Assembly: GCA_002840435.1 (NCBI GenBank)
Contig: PHAT01000004.1
Location: 1-64,000 of the forward strand
Source of the DNA: Deltaproteobacteria bacterium HGW-Deltaproteobacteria-6
Lineage (GTDB): Bacteria > Desulfobacterota > Syntrophia > Syntrophales > Smithellaceae
Reading direction: 5' to 3'
Length of the DNA: 64,000 nt
Below are positions 1-9,503 of this stretch, in pieces. The position numbers and the translations under genes are program-made. The number at the start of each line of letters is the position of its first letter. Position 1 is the first letter of the stretch. The notes below the pieces were generated by a model that had not been told where the DNA came from, did not search any database, and saw only the letters and a list, made by a program, of their open reading frames with translations.

Positions 1-389
<389 letters not shown>

Positions 390-486
390 TAATCCTGTAA
401 AGGAAGATTGCTCTTCCTTATTAAACTCGCTTGACATTTCAATAAATTAATAGGACCCACAAATTCATTTTCCCACTATTCAATTT

Positions 487-496
487 CCAAAGAGCC
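487..496 (-). promoter_or_regulatory. boxA-like antitermination site in the rrn leader
   Basis: The minus strand reads GGCTCTTTGG, close to the boxA consensus TGCTCTTTAA, in the leader between the rrn promoters and the 16S start. In rrn operons such a site loads the Nus antitermination complex. Assignment rests on position and similarity only. Confidence 0.5.
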
Positions 497-516
497 TTCT
501 TGAAACGAGCCATGAC

Positions 517-544
517 ATTTAAATCAATTTGATTTTCTTGTCAA
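517..544 (-). promoter_or_regulatory. Candidate rrn promoter P2
   Basis: On the minus strand a perfect -35 TTGACA (539-544) is followed after 16 bases by TTAAAT (517-522), about 125 bases before the 16S start. The -10 is weak (4 of 6), so this could be a secondary promoter. Confidence 0.45.
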
Positions 545-671
545 GCTTAATTTTCAATTTTTTTATTTCGTCAGTAACCAGGAATCATCCGACAACTAAG
601 AGTAAAACCATCGGTGAACATGTTGAAAACTTCAACTACCTTCAAGCACATCTCTGACGAACAGAAGTGAG

Positions 672-700
672 CTTCTACTCCCTATGGCAAAAACTGTCAA
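672..700 (-). promoter_or_regulatory. Candidate rrn promoter P1 with AT-rich upstream element
   Basis: On the minus strand TTGACA (695-700), a 17-base spacer and TAGAAG (672-677) form a strong sigma-70 promoter. The 80 bases upstream (701-780) are almost pure A/T, as expected for an UP element that binds the RNA polymerase alpha subunit. This is the likely main rRNA promoter. The rest of 390-1029 is AT-rich leader and spacer without a recognisable gene. Confidence 0.7.
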
Positions 701-933
701 GAAATAATTTTAATTATTTTATAATTATTTTACAAAAAATTATATACGCAATTATAACAAATACTTATATAATAAATATTTATCAAACAAATCTGGAACA
801 ATTTTAAAATTCAGAACGATTTGGCCCAGGCTTCAAACCTGTCATACCAAACAATTTTAATCAACCTAAATAATTAATAATAAAAGTAAGTTATCGCTGA
901 AAATACCCTGCAGCCGCCATTGCTTTTTATCAT

Positions 934-971
934 AAAAAAAGCCCCTGAATCAATGAACATTCAGGGGCTTT
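934..971 (-). terminator. Rho-independent terminator of the acyl-CoA dehydrogenase gene
   Basis: A perfect 10-bp stem (941-950 with 959-968) encloses an 8-base loop and is followed on the minus strand by a run of seven T (A-run at 934-940). It lies about 60 bases past the stop codon of the dehydrogenase gene. Confidence 0.9.
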
Positions 972-1029
972 GCAAATCTCTTCACGGCCTGAAAATATCC
1001 AGGACCTATCATAAAATCATACTCTTAAA

Positions 1030-2898
1030 TTACTGAGCCAGAGCGCCGGTAAACATTTCTTCAAAACACCCGTTAACTGCAGCCGGTTCACCTGCCGTAA
1101 TATAGTCCAGATAGCCGGTAAGATGCTTCAATTCCGTCCCCAGATAGAACTTGTCCGACACGATTTTACCGTAATAGAAGGCAGCCTCGGCGTTTTCCCG
1201 GGCCTTGGCAACAACCGCCTCTCCTTCGATACCGCCGGCAATAGCCTGGAGCTTAGGAATAGCAATAGACATGGACCACAAATGCATCCAGGCGTGCGCT
1301 ACCATTCTCATCGCCTGCTGCAGAGGCTGGGCAACCGCCAGAATATCGAGTATCTTCTTCTGGTCACGCAATGCAGCCAGATGCTGCACGGTTGCATCCA
1401 TTTTTTCAACGGCGGATTTCATGGCCGTGATGTATTTTTCATCAACAACACCCTGGGCTTTTTCACAGGTCTCTGCGATTCTCTTTTTGAAGACCTTGAA
1501 GTTAAACATATCCGGATTCATGAGCAGCTTTCTCATCGTCAAATCCATCGACTGAATGCCGTTGGTGCCTTCATAAATGGCCAGAATCTTACAATCGCGC
1601 GCCAGTTGCTCGACGGGATATTCCGAACAGTAACCATAACCGCCGTAAATCTGCATGGCTTCTGATGTCACCAGCCACGCCAGATCGGAATTGCCCGCTT
1701 TGCACAGCGGAATTAGAAATTCCAGCAGTGCGGAAGCTTCCTTGGCCACATCGCCCTTGTCCGCATGAGCCACATCGGCGGAATAAGCGGCAAGCAGGGT
1801 CAGCATTCTCATGGCTTCCACCTGCGACTTCATCCACAGAAGCATCCTGCGGACATCGGGATGTTTAATGATCGGCACAGAGGTAAAATCGCCCTTTTTG
1901 GCCGGATCCGCACCCTGAATTCTGTTTTTTGCGTACGTGACGGCATGCATATACGCCGAGCTGGCGGTCCCCAATGCCTGCTGAGAAACGTCCAGACGCG
2001 CTTCGTTCATCATCTGGAACATGATCTTCATACCCTGACGTTCCTGCCCTAATAACCAACCGACACATTGATCATTGTCGCCGAAAGAGAGTGAACACGT
2101 GGCCGACCCTTTGATGCCCATTTTGTGCTCAATGCCCGTTGTCGACATATCATTAGGCTTGCCGACACTGCCGTCGGGGTTCACAAAGAATTTAGGAACA
2201 ACGAAAATGGAAATGCCGGGCGTTCCGGGAGGATCACCGTCAATTCTTGCCAGTACGGGATGGATGATGTTTTCATACAGATCATTGTCACCGGCGGTGA
2301 TGAAGATTTTCTGGCCGGTGATTCTGTAAGTTCCATCCGCCTGTTTGACGGCCCGGGTTTTCAGCGCGCCGACATCGGAACCGGCACCCGGTTCGGTCAG
2401 ACACATCGTGCCGCCCCAGATACCCGCGACCATTTTCTCTACATAGATCTTTTTGAGTTCATCGGAACCGTGGTTGATGATCAGATTGCAGGCGCCGACT
2501 TTCAGTGTATCATAAGAACTGAAGGCCACACCGGCTGCGCAGAAATATTCCATGACAGCGCGGTAGATCGTCTCGGGCATGCCCGTCCCACCAAATTCGG
2601 GGCCGTTGCTCAAGCCCGAAAATCCCGATTCGGTGTAGCTTTTCATGGCTTTATGGAATCCCTCGGGGATTTTGACGGTTTTAGTCGCCGGATCATACTG
2701 AGCGCCCGTTTTATCGGCTTCAGCGTTGGCCGGATAAACCTGTTCGACCGCAATCTGTTCGGCCAGCTCCAGGGTTGCCTCATAGGTATCCTTGTCAAAG
2801 TCAGCAAATTTTTCATACTGATTGAGCTTGTCTGCATCGAGTGCCTCAAACAAGACAAACCTTAAGTCTCTTGAATCAAGTAACGGATTTAATGCCAT
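1030..2898 (-). CDS. Acyl-CoA dehydrogenase, large (about 620 aa) type
   Basis: FAD enzyme that oxidises an acyl-CoA to the 2,3-enoyl-CoA and passes electrons to electron-transfer flavoprotein; cytoplasmic. The middle domain carries the hallmark TEPGAGSDVGALKTRA (about residue 170), and the C-terminal domain has GGYGYCSEYPVEQLARDCK followed by IYEGTNGIQ, whose Glu is the usual catalytic base. At 622 residues it is longer than ordinary acyl-CoA dehydrogenases (about 380) and has the extra C-terminal helical domain of the 600-residue class. I start it at the ATG at 2898: the in-frame ATG 15 bases upstream overlaps the GAGGAG ribosome binding site itself. It is a single gene, with its own promoter (3036-3063) and terminator. 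The substrate is not evident; in a syntroph a role in fatty or aromatic acid oxidation is likely. No ETF genes are adjacent. Confidence 0.93.
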   Translation of the reverse strand: MALNPLLDSRDLRFVLFEALDADKLNQYEKFADFDKDTYEATLELAEQIAVEQVYPANAEADKTGAQYDPATKTVKIPEGFHKAMKSYTESGFSGLSNGPEFGGTGMPETIYRAVMEYFCAAGVAFSSYDTLKVGACNLIINHGSDELKKIYVEKMVAGIWGGTMCLTEPGAGSDVGALKTRAVKQADGTYRITGQKIFITAGDNDLYENIIHPVLARIDGDPPGTPGISIFVVPKFFVNPDGSVGKPNDMSTTGIEHKMGIKGSATCSLSFGDNDQCVGWLLGQERQGMKIMFQMMNEARLDVSQQALGTASSAYMHAVTYAKNRIQGADPAKKGDFTSVPIIKHPDVRRMLLWMKSQVEAMRMLTLLAAYSADVAHADKGDVAKEASALLEFLIPLCKAGNSDLAWLVTSEAMQIYGGYGYCSEYPVEQLARDCKILAIYEGTNGIQSMDLTMRKLLMNPDMFNFKVFKKRIAETCEKAQGVVDEKYITAMKSAVEKMDATVQHLAALRDQKKILDILAVAQPLQQAMRMVAHAWMHLWSMSIAIPKLQAIAGGIEGEAVVAKARENAEAAFYYGKIVSDKFYLGTELKHLTGYLDYITAGEPAAVNGCFEEMFTGALAQ

Positions 2899-3315
2899 AA
2901 TTTTACTCCTCATTTTAGTTATTTTTTTCAGGCGATGCCCGCTGCCCTACCCTTATTCACACAGGATATTAGCAATGGTTCCCACCTGGTTCATAAAATT
3001 TTTTTTGTTGCTTAGCACAGTTAAAATGAAAAGTCATCATATCTCTGACTGATAGTATTACAAAAATTATCTTGTCGAAAGTCCAATCAGATTTAAGCTC
3101 TGCGCAGCAAGCAGAACGGTTTTACCCTTACTGCGAATTCGACATCGGCGGCTATATTGAAAACCCTGTTTTGCCGATGACATTTTCATTGATTCTTTTT
3201 TTATACTGTTTTAAGCAATGAGCATCAGTTAGATCTGCACGGATAATCACGATATATGGCAATATTTCAGCCGCGATCGCTTTTTCCAATAAAAATGAAG
3301 CAACGGAGGTAATCC
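2899..3315. other. Intergenic region between two divergent genes
   Basis: About 417 bases separating the acyl-CoA dehydrogenase (left) from the phosphodiesterase gene (right). It contains the candidate leftward promoter at 3036-3063. For the rightward gene I see only the ribosome binding site (GGAGG at about 3305) and no convincing -35/-10 pair. No small gene or RNA is recognisable. Confidence 0.5.
3036..3063 (-). promoter_or_regulatory. Candidate promoter of the acyl-CoA dehydrogenase gene
   Basis: Minus strand: TTGTAA (3058-3063), 16-base spacer, TATGAT (3036-3041). It leaves a 5' leader of roughly 130 bases before the start codon at 2898. No fatty-acid regulator palindrome is obvious around it. 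Confidence 0.45.
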
Positions 3316-4263
3316 ATGAAATTTTTCAGGCATCCGCTCAGCAAGTCTGTCGCGCTTTTTGTTCCAGCCCTTATCATCGTCTTTTCCCTGAGTATGGACT
3401 GCGCCGCTTTCAATTTTCCCGCGACCGGCTGGCACCGGGGCGACGCGGCATTCGCCCAGGAAAACTCCCGAGCCGCTCTGGAAAAAGCGCTCGGTTCCAC
3501 CAACCCGAATATCGAACTGGACATCATTGATTTTGTCGATTCTAAAGGCAATCGGGTCGGTCTGGTTTCACATGATTATTTAATGAAGAGGGCTACCGGC
3601 CTTGACGGTGCGTTTGGCGAAAAATACAACGACGTGTCCCGGCTGCCGCAAAATGCCGCCAACCCTGACTTAAAACCGCAGCCGTTCATGACGGTCGTGG
3701 AGTTATTCGACCTTATCAAAGAAAGAAAAGCCCGGGGCGTCACACCGATCGTGTCGCTGGATATGAAGGACGAAAGCAGGAATGCCGAAGCTTTCGCCAA
3801 ATGGATAGGTGGAATGATCAGACAATATGGATTTCAGGATCATGTTTTTGCCTCTTCTTTTTTCTTAAACAACATCGCTCCTCTCAAAGCAGCTTGTCCG
3901 GAATGCCTGGTGGGAGGACTGGTTTTCAATGATCACTGGGGACTCCAATTCCTCAGTTATAAATATACCTCCCTTGATATAACCCCGATCAGCAAGGCAA
4001 CTTTCTTTCTCGGTTTTCTGGGCAAGAAAGAATACCCTCATGATTTCGTATTAATTCAGGACGACATCTTCTTTGAGCAACCCGACCTGGTCGATTACTG
4101 GAAAAACACGCGCAAAGTGAAATTTGTCGGCGTCTTTGTTCATAATAAGACCCGCTCTTATGATGTGGCGCAATGGAATCTCTTAAAAAAAGTGGATTGG
4201 ATTGAACTGGATCCGCCGCAGATGAGAGATTATCTTGAGATGAAAGCTAAAAAAGTATTTTAA
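3316..4263 (+). CDS. Exported glycerophosphodiester phosphodiesterase-like protein
   Basis: Predicted secreted TIM-barrel phosphodiesterase of the GDPD/PLC-like superfamily. Family enzymes hydrolyse glycerophosphodiesters to glycerol 3-phosphate and an alcohol. After an N-terminal signal sequence (hydrophobic stretch about residues 12-30) come the family's catalytic landmarks: WHRGDAAFAQENS (His-Arg, about residue 40), NIELDI (acidic metal ligands, about residue 77), SHDYLMKRATG (second His, about residue 91) and VSLDMKD. Length (315 aa) fits the family. The C-terminal half is divergent, so the real substrate may differ. Start supported by GGAGG 8 bases upstream. It stands alone, between the divergent dehydrogenase gene and the ribosomal protein L34 operon. 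Confidence 0.8.
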   Translation: MKFFRHPLSKSVALFVPALIIVFSLSMDCAAFNFPATGWHRGDAAFAQENSRAALEKALGSTNPNIELDIIDFVDSKGNRVGLVSHDYLMKRATGLDGAFGEKYNDVSRLPQNAANPDLKPQPFMTVVELFDLIKERKARGVTPIVSLDMKDESRNAEAFAKWIGGMIRQYGFQDHVFASSFFLNNIAPLKAACPECLVGGLVFNDHWGLQFLSYKYTSLDITPISKATFFLGFLGKKEYPHDFVLIQDDIFFEQPDLVDYWKNTRKVKFVGVFVHNKTRSYDVAQWNLLKKVDWIELDPPQMRDYLEMKAKKVF

Positions 4264-4346
4264 TTGATTATCGGAATAGGAGCTTTTAATATCATTTTCA
4301 AAATGAGACGGCAGATTTCTCATACCTATGCCGAACCACTTTAACC

Positions 4347-4375
4347 TTGACAAATGGATATGACTGTGGTTTACG
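4347..4375 (+). promoter_or_regulatory. Candidate promoter of the rpmH operon
   Basis: TTGACA (4347-4352), 17-base spacer, TTTACG (4370-4375). The -35 is perfect and the -10 poor. It is correctly placed 31 bases before the rpmH start codon. Confidence 0.45.
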
Positions 4376-4405
4376 CATTGCCTTATTACTTTTAGGGGTT
4401 TAAAC

Positions 4406-4543
4406 ATGAAAAAGACATTAACGAATAAATCAAATACCAAGAGAAAAAAATCACACGGATTTCTGGTCCGCATGGCATCCAAAACCGGCAGGCAGGTTTT
4501 AAGCCGCAGAAGAGCTAAGGGCAGAAAGAGCTTAACCGTATAA
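4406..4543 (+). CDS. rpmH: 50S ribosomal protein L34
   Basis: A 45-residue, very basic protein. The central [20 protein letters not shown] and the ending [10 protein letters not shown] match the L34 core (HGFRxRMxTxxGRxVLxxRRxKGRxxL). L34 is a structural protein of the large ribosomal subunit. It heads the conserved block rpmH-rnpA-yidD-yidC-jag-mnmE found in most bacteria, which leaves little doubt. The N-terminus ([16 protein letters not shown]) is diverged from the usual MKRTxQPSxxKR but keeps its character. The gene is short enough to be missed by length-filtered gene calling. Confidence 0.96.
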   Translation: MKKTLTNKSNTKRKKSHGFLVRMASKTGRQVLSRRRAKGRKSLTV

Positions 4544-4582
4544 CGTCGTGACTTTATCTTTTTACAGGAAGGGTGGGTTGCT

Positions 4583-4939
4583 ATGCTGTGTATGAAGGCG
4601 CAATCTTTCCGAAGAGCAGAAAAAGTCACCAACAAAAGCAGGTATCGGATTATTTACGATCAGGGGGTCTGGAGAAGTTCGCGATTCTTTACCATGATAA
4701 CATGCGGCAACTCGAATGGCGCCAAACGCCTGGGAATCACCGTCACGAAAAAAACGGGCAACGCCGTTTTCCGCAACCGGACGAAACGGCTGATTCGGGA
4801 ATTCTTCCGCCGCAACAAAAACTTGTTTCCAGCGGAACATGACGTTGTGGTCATGGCCAAAAAAAACATGCCGCCTCTTACCTATCAGGAAACAGAGAGA
4901 GAATTGACCGAACTCTTCACACGGAAGGCCGGCAGATAA
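4583..4939 (+). CDS. rnpA: Ribonuclease P protein component
   Basis: Protein subunit that binds the RNase P RNA and helps it trim the 5' leader of precursor tRNAs. The diagnostic RNR motif is present as [17 protein letters not shown] (about residues 63-79), preceded by [15 protein letters not shown], as in all RnpA. Length 118 aa is typical. An AGGAAGGG site lies about 10 bases before the ATG at 4583; the ATG three codons later is an alternative. It follows rpmH by 39 bases and runs into yidD with a 3-base gap, so the block is one operon. Confidence 0.96.
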   Translation: MLCMKAQSFRRAEKVTNKSRYRIIYDQGVWRSSRFFTMITCGNSNGAKRLGITVTKKTGNAVFRNRTKRLIREFFRRNKNLFPAEHDVVVMAKKNMPPLTYQETERELTELFTRKAGR

Positions 4940-4942
4940 AAA

Positions 4943-5170
4943 ATGCTCAGAAAAACGTTGGTAAACTTCTTTATTTTCATTATTCGTTTATACCAAGCCT
5001 GTATTTCACCATTCTTTTTTGCGCCAGCTTGCCGTTTTCACCCGTCCTGTTCGCAATATGCCATTGACGCGATTAAATTGCACGGACCGGTGAAGGGGGC
5101 CTTTATGGGCGCGAAAAGAATTCTGCGTTGCAATCCCCTCAATCCCGGCGGTTATGATCCCGTCAAGTAA
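4943..5170 (+). CDS. yidD: Membrane protein insertion efficiency factor YidD
   Basis: Small (75 aa) membrane-associated protein that aids YidC-dependent insertion of inner-membrane proteins. The family signature [15 protein letters not shown] and the end motif [14 protein letters not shown] are both present. An N-terminal amphipathic or hydrophobic segment (about residues 5-25) anchors it. It lies between rnpA and yidC, its near-universal position. Confidence 0.96.
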   Translation: MLRKTLVNFFIFIIRLYQACISPFFFAPACRFHPSCSQYAIDAIKLHGPVKGAFMGAKRILRCNPLNPGGYDPVK

Positions 5171-5193
5171 ACAAAAAAATTGGAGGTACTCTC

Positions 5194-6885
5194 ATGGACA
5201 AAAGGACCATTCTAGCCGTCGCTTTGTCACTGGCCGTTCTTTTAGGCTATCAGTTATTTATTGCCAAACCGCCTGTTCCTAAAAATGCCGCAGCACCGCA
5301 ACAGTCTGCTGATCAAATCAAGAAGGACAAAGCCGCATCAACGGTATCCGCTGCAACGGCAATAGCCACCGCGGCCAAACCCGCTGAAAGGACAAAGGCT
5401 GTCAAACCGGAAGCGCCGGCCCGCGACGTAACAGTGGAAACGCCCAATTATACGGCCATTTTCTCAACACGAGGCGCTGCCCTGAAATCCCTGAAACTCA
5501 AAAAATATTATCAGGATTGCTACGAGTGCACCGATGACATTTGGCCGAAAGTAAAAGGGATTTTCACAAACACAAAGGAAGCCGTCAAACCCAAAACAAA
5601 GGATTTTGTTGAACTGGTTGATGTTCGCGACGGCATGCCCTATCCGCTGGCCGTGACATTCCCGGACTCCAGCGCCGATGTCGCCCCGGATGCCGTTTTT
5701 GATACAACAGCGGGCAAACTGGATTTAATCAATTCCAAAGAAAAGCAGCAGCTTGTTTTTTCAAAATCTTATGACAACATCAAAATAGAAAAGGTTTTCA
5801 CAATTGACCCGAAAGGCTATGTCATCGGGCTGGAAGTCAAGGTTTACAATCTGACGGGATCGCCCATCACGCAAATTCCCAGAATTAACTGGTACCAGCA
5901 TGTCGATCCTCAGAAAATTGATGACGAATACGGACATGAAGGTCCCGCCGTCTCAGTCGGGGGCAGCATTGAAAGGCAGGAAGTCAAGAAGCTTGAAAAC
6001 GAAAGCATTCTGGGTCCCAACGTATTATGGGGCGCATTTGAAAGCAAATACTTTATCGCCTCATTCATACCGGAAAAACCATCCGTGACCAGCGTCGCAA
6101 TGACCCGCGATGCAAACAATATGATTGCCGTTGGAATGAAGGGCGGCAAGGAACTCATTCCCGGCGGACAAAACAGTGTTTTCTCTTACTCGCTCTATCT
6201 GGGCCCCAAGCAATATGATCTGCTGAAGACTCTGGGTGTCGGCCTGGAAAGCGCAATCGATTTCGGCTGGTTCTGGTGGCTGGCCATCCCCGCGATATGG
6301 ATACTCAACTTCCTGTATGGTTTTGTCCTGAACTACGGCATTGCGATCATTATCCTGACCACGATCATTAAAATTATTTTCTGGCCGCTCGGAAATTTAA
6401 GCTACAAATCCATGAACGAGATGAAAAAGCTTCAGCCGAAAATCGAAGCGCTGAAGGAAAAATATAAAAACGACCAGTCCAAAATCGGGCAGGAAACGAT
6501 GGCGCTCTATCGCGAGCATAAAGTCAATCCGTTTTCCGGCTGTCTGCCGATGCTGATTCAGATTCCCGTATTTTTCGGCCTGTATAAAGCACTGATGTAT
6601 TCCATCGAACTTCGTCATTCGCCGCTGTTTTTCTGGATACAGGATTTGTCGGCTAAAGACCCCTATTACATCACCCCGATCATCATGGGCGCCACACAAT
6701 TCATTACCCAGAAAATGACGCCCGCTATGGGCGACCCGATGCAGCAGAAAATCATGCTGTTTATGCCGGTCATTTTTACTTTCTTTTTCTTAAATTTCCC
6801 GTCGGGGCTGGTTATTTACTGGCTGTTCAACAATATTTTACAAATCGGTCAGCAATACTACATCAATAAAAAGCTGGCGGCATGA
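5194..6885 (+). CDS. yidC: Membrane protein insertase YidC
   Basis: Inner-membrane insertase that places membrane proteins in the bilayer alone or with SecYEG. Gram-negative layout: first TM at about residues 5-22, a low-complexity Ala/Lys/Pro linker (about 28-75), a large periplasmic domain (about 75-345), then the conserved hydrophobic C-terminal domain with five TM segments (about 350-560). Typical features include WPLGNLSYKSMNEMKKLQP, the NPFSGCLPMLIQIPVFFGLY segment and the FNFPSGLVIYW-like stretch (here LNFPSGLVIYWLFNN). Length 563 aa is usual. SD GGAGG precedes the ATG by 8 bases. Confidence 0.97.
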   Translation: MDKRTILAVALSLAVLLGYQLFIAKPPVPKNAAAPQQSADQIKKDKAASTVSAATAIATAAKPAERTKAVKPEAPARDVTVETPNYTAIFSTRGAALKSLKLKKYYQDCYECTDDIWPKVKGIFTNTKEAVKPKTKDFVELVDVRDGMPYPLAVTFPDSSADVAPDAVFDTTAGKLDLINSKEKQQLVFSKSYDNIKIEKVFTIDPKGYVIGLEVKVYNLTGSPITQIPRINWYQHVDPQKIDDEYGHEGPAVSVGGSIERQEVKKLENESILGPNVLWGAFESKYFIASFIPEKPSVTSVAMTRDANNMIAVGMKGGKELIPGGQNSVFSYSLYLGPKQYDLLKTLGVGLESAIDFGWFWWLAIPAIWILNFLYGFVLNYGIAIIILTTIIKIIFWPLGNLSYKSMNEMKKLQPKIEALKEKYKNDQSKIGQETMALYREHKVNPFSGCLPMLIQIPVFFGLYKALMYSIELRHSPLFFWIQDLSAKDPYYITPIIMGATQFITQKMTPAMGDPMQQKIMLFMPVIFTFFFLNFPSGLVIYWLFNNILQIGQQYYINKKLAA

Positions 6886-6906
6886 TACCAGATGCATGGA
6901 GTTAAC

Positions 6907-7905
6907 ATGAGTTCAAAAACCTTAGAGATAGAAGAGAAAACCATTGACGGTGCTATTGAAAAAGCCTGCCGTGATTTTGACGTCCCTCGAGAAAAATTAA
7001 ATATTGAGATTATTTCCGAAGGCTCCAGCGGATTTCTGGGCCTGATGTCCAAGAAGGCCAAAATACGAGCTTCCCTGCTTTCGTTCGATATGGATTTTTC
7101 TTTAGACGACTCTCACCGGCCCGCCAAACATGAAACCAGACGGGAAGAAAAAGCCGATTTCAGACCGGAAAAAAAGCCGGATAGCAAGCCCGGTATGGAG
7201 CGGGAAACAAAACAGGACAGGAAACCTGAAACCAAACGTGAAACAAAGCCGGAAGTCAGACGCAAAGCTGAGCAGCGGACCGCAAGGCCTGCCCCCAAAA
7301 CACCCAAACCGCACGTTGCCAGACCAGCGCCCGCCGTGATCACACCGGCTGATCCTGCCGTCGTTCCCGAAAAATCTCCCGCGCTTGCCATCCCGGAAAT
7401 CCTGGCGGTTCCCGCAACCACCCCCGCGGCTCTGAAGGCCCAGGACCTGCTTGCCGGCATATTAAGCAAAATGACCTTTGAGTGCCAGGTGACAGCCGCT
7501 GAAACGGACGACACGGTTATCCTCAGCATCGCAGGCGACGACAGCGGTCTTTTAATCGGCCGGCGCGGACAGAATCTGGACGCACTTCAGTACATCTTAA
7601 ACAAAGCCGTCAACAAAGCCGATACGGACCGCAAGATGATCGTTGTGGATTCGGAAGAATATCGCAAAAGAAGAGAAGAATCTCTGCTCGGCATGGCCGA
7701 ACGGATTCGGGAAAAAGTCAAAAAATCGCAAAAACCCCTGTCGCTTTCCCATATGAACGCTCATGACCGCCGCATCATTCACCTTGCATTGCAGGAAGAT
7801 GAAACGATTGTCACCAAGAGCCGCGGTGAAGGCGAGTATCGAAAAGTCATCGTTCTGCCGGCCAGAAAAGGCAATAACGGCGGCAGAAGCAGAAGCCGGG
7901 AATAG
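6907..7905 (+). CDS. jag: Jag/KhpB RNA-binding protein (Jag_N, KH, R3H)
   Basis: RNA-binding protein found next to yidC in many bacteria. Order of parts: Jag_N domain (residues 1-55, with GSSGFLGLMSKKAKIRA), a long low-complexity Lys/Arg/Pro/Ala linker (about 70-165), a KH domain (about 180-255, GLLIGRRGQNLDALQYI) and a C-terminal R3H domain (about 260-330, ending TKSRGEGEYRKVIV). I start it at the ATG at 6907, which has GGAG 5 bases upstream; an in-frame ATG at 6892 has none. The linker is highly charged. In Gram-positives the protein affects cell elongation and sporulation; its role in Gram-negatives is unclear. Confidence 0.93.
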   Translation: MSSKTLEIEEKTIDGAIEKACRDFDVPREKLNIEIISEGSSGFLGLMSKKAKIRASLLSFDMDFSLDDSHRPAKHETRREEKADFRPEKKPDSKPGMERETKQDRKPETKRETKPEVRRKAEQRTARPAPKTPKPHVARPAPAVITPADPAVVPEKSPALAIPEILAVPATTPAALKAQDLLAGILSKMTFECQVTAAETDDTVILSIAGDDSGLLIGRRGQNLDALQYILNKAVNKADTDRKMIVVDSEEYRKRREESLLGMAERIREKVKKSQKPLSLSHMNAHDRRIIHLALQEDETIVTKSRGEGEYRKVIVLPARKGNNGGRSRSRE

Positions 7906-7952
7906 ACCGGACTTGCGCCACACCGTGAATATGAAGGGAAAGTGCGAGAAAA

Positions 7953-9335
7953 GTGGAAACACCGGACACCATCGCAGCCATCGCCACACCTTTCGGCACG
8001 GCGGGACTGGGCATCATCCGAGTCAGCGGCCCCATGGCCTCTGAACTGGGACGGCTGCTTTTCCGCCCCGCACATCAAACCTGCAATTGGCAAAGCCATC
8101 ATTCATATTACGGCGACATCGTTAGCGCATGCGGCACAACCATCCTTGATGAAGTTCTGGTAACCCTGATGTGCAGCCCGCACTCCTTCACCGGCGAGGA
8201 TGTGCTGGAGATTTCCTGTCATGGCAACCCGCTGATCCTTCAGACCATCCTTGAACAATTAATGACTCTGGGCTGCCGCCCGGCAAGGCCCGGAGAATTC
8301 ACCGAACGCGCCTATCTCAACGGCCGGATGGATTTGTCACAGGCGGAGGCCCTGGCCGCCGTAATTTCCGCCCAGTCGGAAAAAGCCCGGCAAATCGGGC
8401 TGGCCCAGTTGAAAGGATCGCTGGGCCGTAAAATTGGCGACCTGCGGACGTTGCTGATTGACGCCCTGGCCGGGCTGGAAGCGGCCATCGACTTTACCGA
8501 TGACGTTCATGAAGACGAAACACCGTCCCTGCCCCCGCAGATCCATGAGGCCATCGCCGGGATTGAACTGCTTTTATCCACCTACCGGCAGGCCCGGTTA
8601 TTCACTTGCGGCATCAACGTTATTATTACCGGCAAACCCAATGTAGGCAAATCCAGCCTGCTCAACAGCCTTGCCGGCAGGAAAAAGGCGATTGTTACCG
8701 ACATCCCCGGCACCACCCGGGACTTGATCCACCAGACCATTACCCTGAACGGCCTTGCTGTTCACCTGACGGACACAGCCGGTATCCGGAAACCCCAGGA
8801 TGCCATTGAAAAAGAAGGCATCGATCTGGTTTGGGAACACCTGGAACAAGCCGACATCATCATCATCCTGCTCGACGGCAGCAAACCATTGACACCTGAA
8901 GACCGGCATGTTCTGGAACAAAACAAAAACCGCGACTGCAAAATTATCACGGCCATCAATAAATCCGATCTGCCCGCAGCCTGGAACCCTGATCTGCTCC
9001 TTGATTATCCCCTGCAGGGCCTCAATATTTTAAAAATATCGGCCAAATTCGGCGATGGGCTCGATGCACTGAAAAAAGCTGTGACCGATTTAACCGGTTC
9101 AAACAATTTCACAAGCGACGGAGGCATGATCACCCAGCTGCGCCATAAACTGGCTCTGGAAAAAGCGCTTGCCAGCCTTGCGGCAGCCCATGAAGCCGTC
9201 ACATCCGGCCGCTCGCCGGAATTCGGCGCGTTCGAACTGCGCTGCGCCCTGGATGCTCTCGATGAAATCACCGGCAAAAAAATCCACGACGACATTCTTC
9301 ACAAAATTTTTTCCAGTTTCTGCATCGGCAAGTAA
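7953..9335 (+). CDS. mnmE: tRNA modification GTPase MnmE
   Basis: With MnmG it installs the 5-carboxymethylaminomethyl or related group on wobble uridine of tRNAs. N-terminal tetrahydrofolate-binding domain (METPDTIAAIATPFGTAGLG...), a helical domain, and an inserted Ras-like G domain (about residues 215-375) with GKPNVGKSSLLNSLAG, DIPGTTRD, DTAG and NKSD. It ends in the invariant FCIGK, whose Cys is catalytic. Length 460 aa is standard. The start is a GTG at 7953; the protein aligns with family N-termini from there. It closes the rpmH-to-mnmE block, 47 bases after jag. Confidence 0.97.
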   Translation: METPDTIAAIATPFGTAGLGIIRVSGPMASELGRLLFRPAHQTCNWQSHHSYYGDIVSACGTTILDEVLVTLMCSPHSFTGEDVLEISCHGNPLILQTILEQLMTLGCRPARPGEFTERAYLNGRMDLSQAEALAAVISAQSEKARQIGLAQLKGSLGRKIGDLRTLLIDALAGLEAAIDFTDDVHEDETPSLPPQIHEAIAGIELLLSTYRQARLFTCGINVIITGKPNVGKSSLLNSLAGRKKAIVTDIPGTTRDLIHQTITLNGLAVHLTDTAGIRKPQDAIEKEGIDLVWEHLEQADIIIILLDGSKPLTPEDRHVLEQNKNRDCKIITAINKSDLPAAWNPDLLLDYPLQGLNILKISAKFGDGLDALKKAVTDLTGSNNFTSDGGMITQLRHKLALEKALASLAAAHEAVTSGRSPEFGAFELRCALDALDEITGKKIHDDILHKIFSSFCIGK

Positions 9336-9336
9336 T

Positions 9337-9365
9337 TTGAAAATCGACCCGCTTTGTGTTAGAGT
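9337..9365 (+). promoter_or_regulatory. Candidate promoter of the FlgT-like gene
   Basis: TTGAAA (9337-9342), 17-base spacer, TAGAGT (9360-9365), directly after the mnmE stop codon. It would separate the envelope gene pair from the mnmE operon and give a leader of about 130 bases. Confidence 0.5.
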
Positions 9366-9503
9366 TTTGCAGGCTTCAACAATTTTAGACGTTGTTGATG
9401 ACCACCGTAGCGCCAGAAATCCATAAGATGCTTGAATGACCGGATTCCCTCCCAAGAGGCTGTTTCGCCGGTGAACACAATAAAACGGTTATGAGGTGGA
9501 ACC

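Noticed and set aside
1123-2865. Several rightward reading frames of 100-250 codons opposite the acyl-CoA dehydrogenase gene
   Set aside because: They are antisense to a clear gene, have no ribosome binding sites or family motifs, and arise from its codon bias.
4264-4405. Replication origin next to rpmH
   Set aside because: The rpmH block is often near oriC, but no dnaA gene and no cluster of DnaA boxes is visible.
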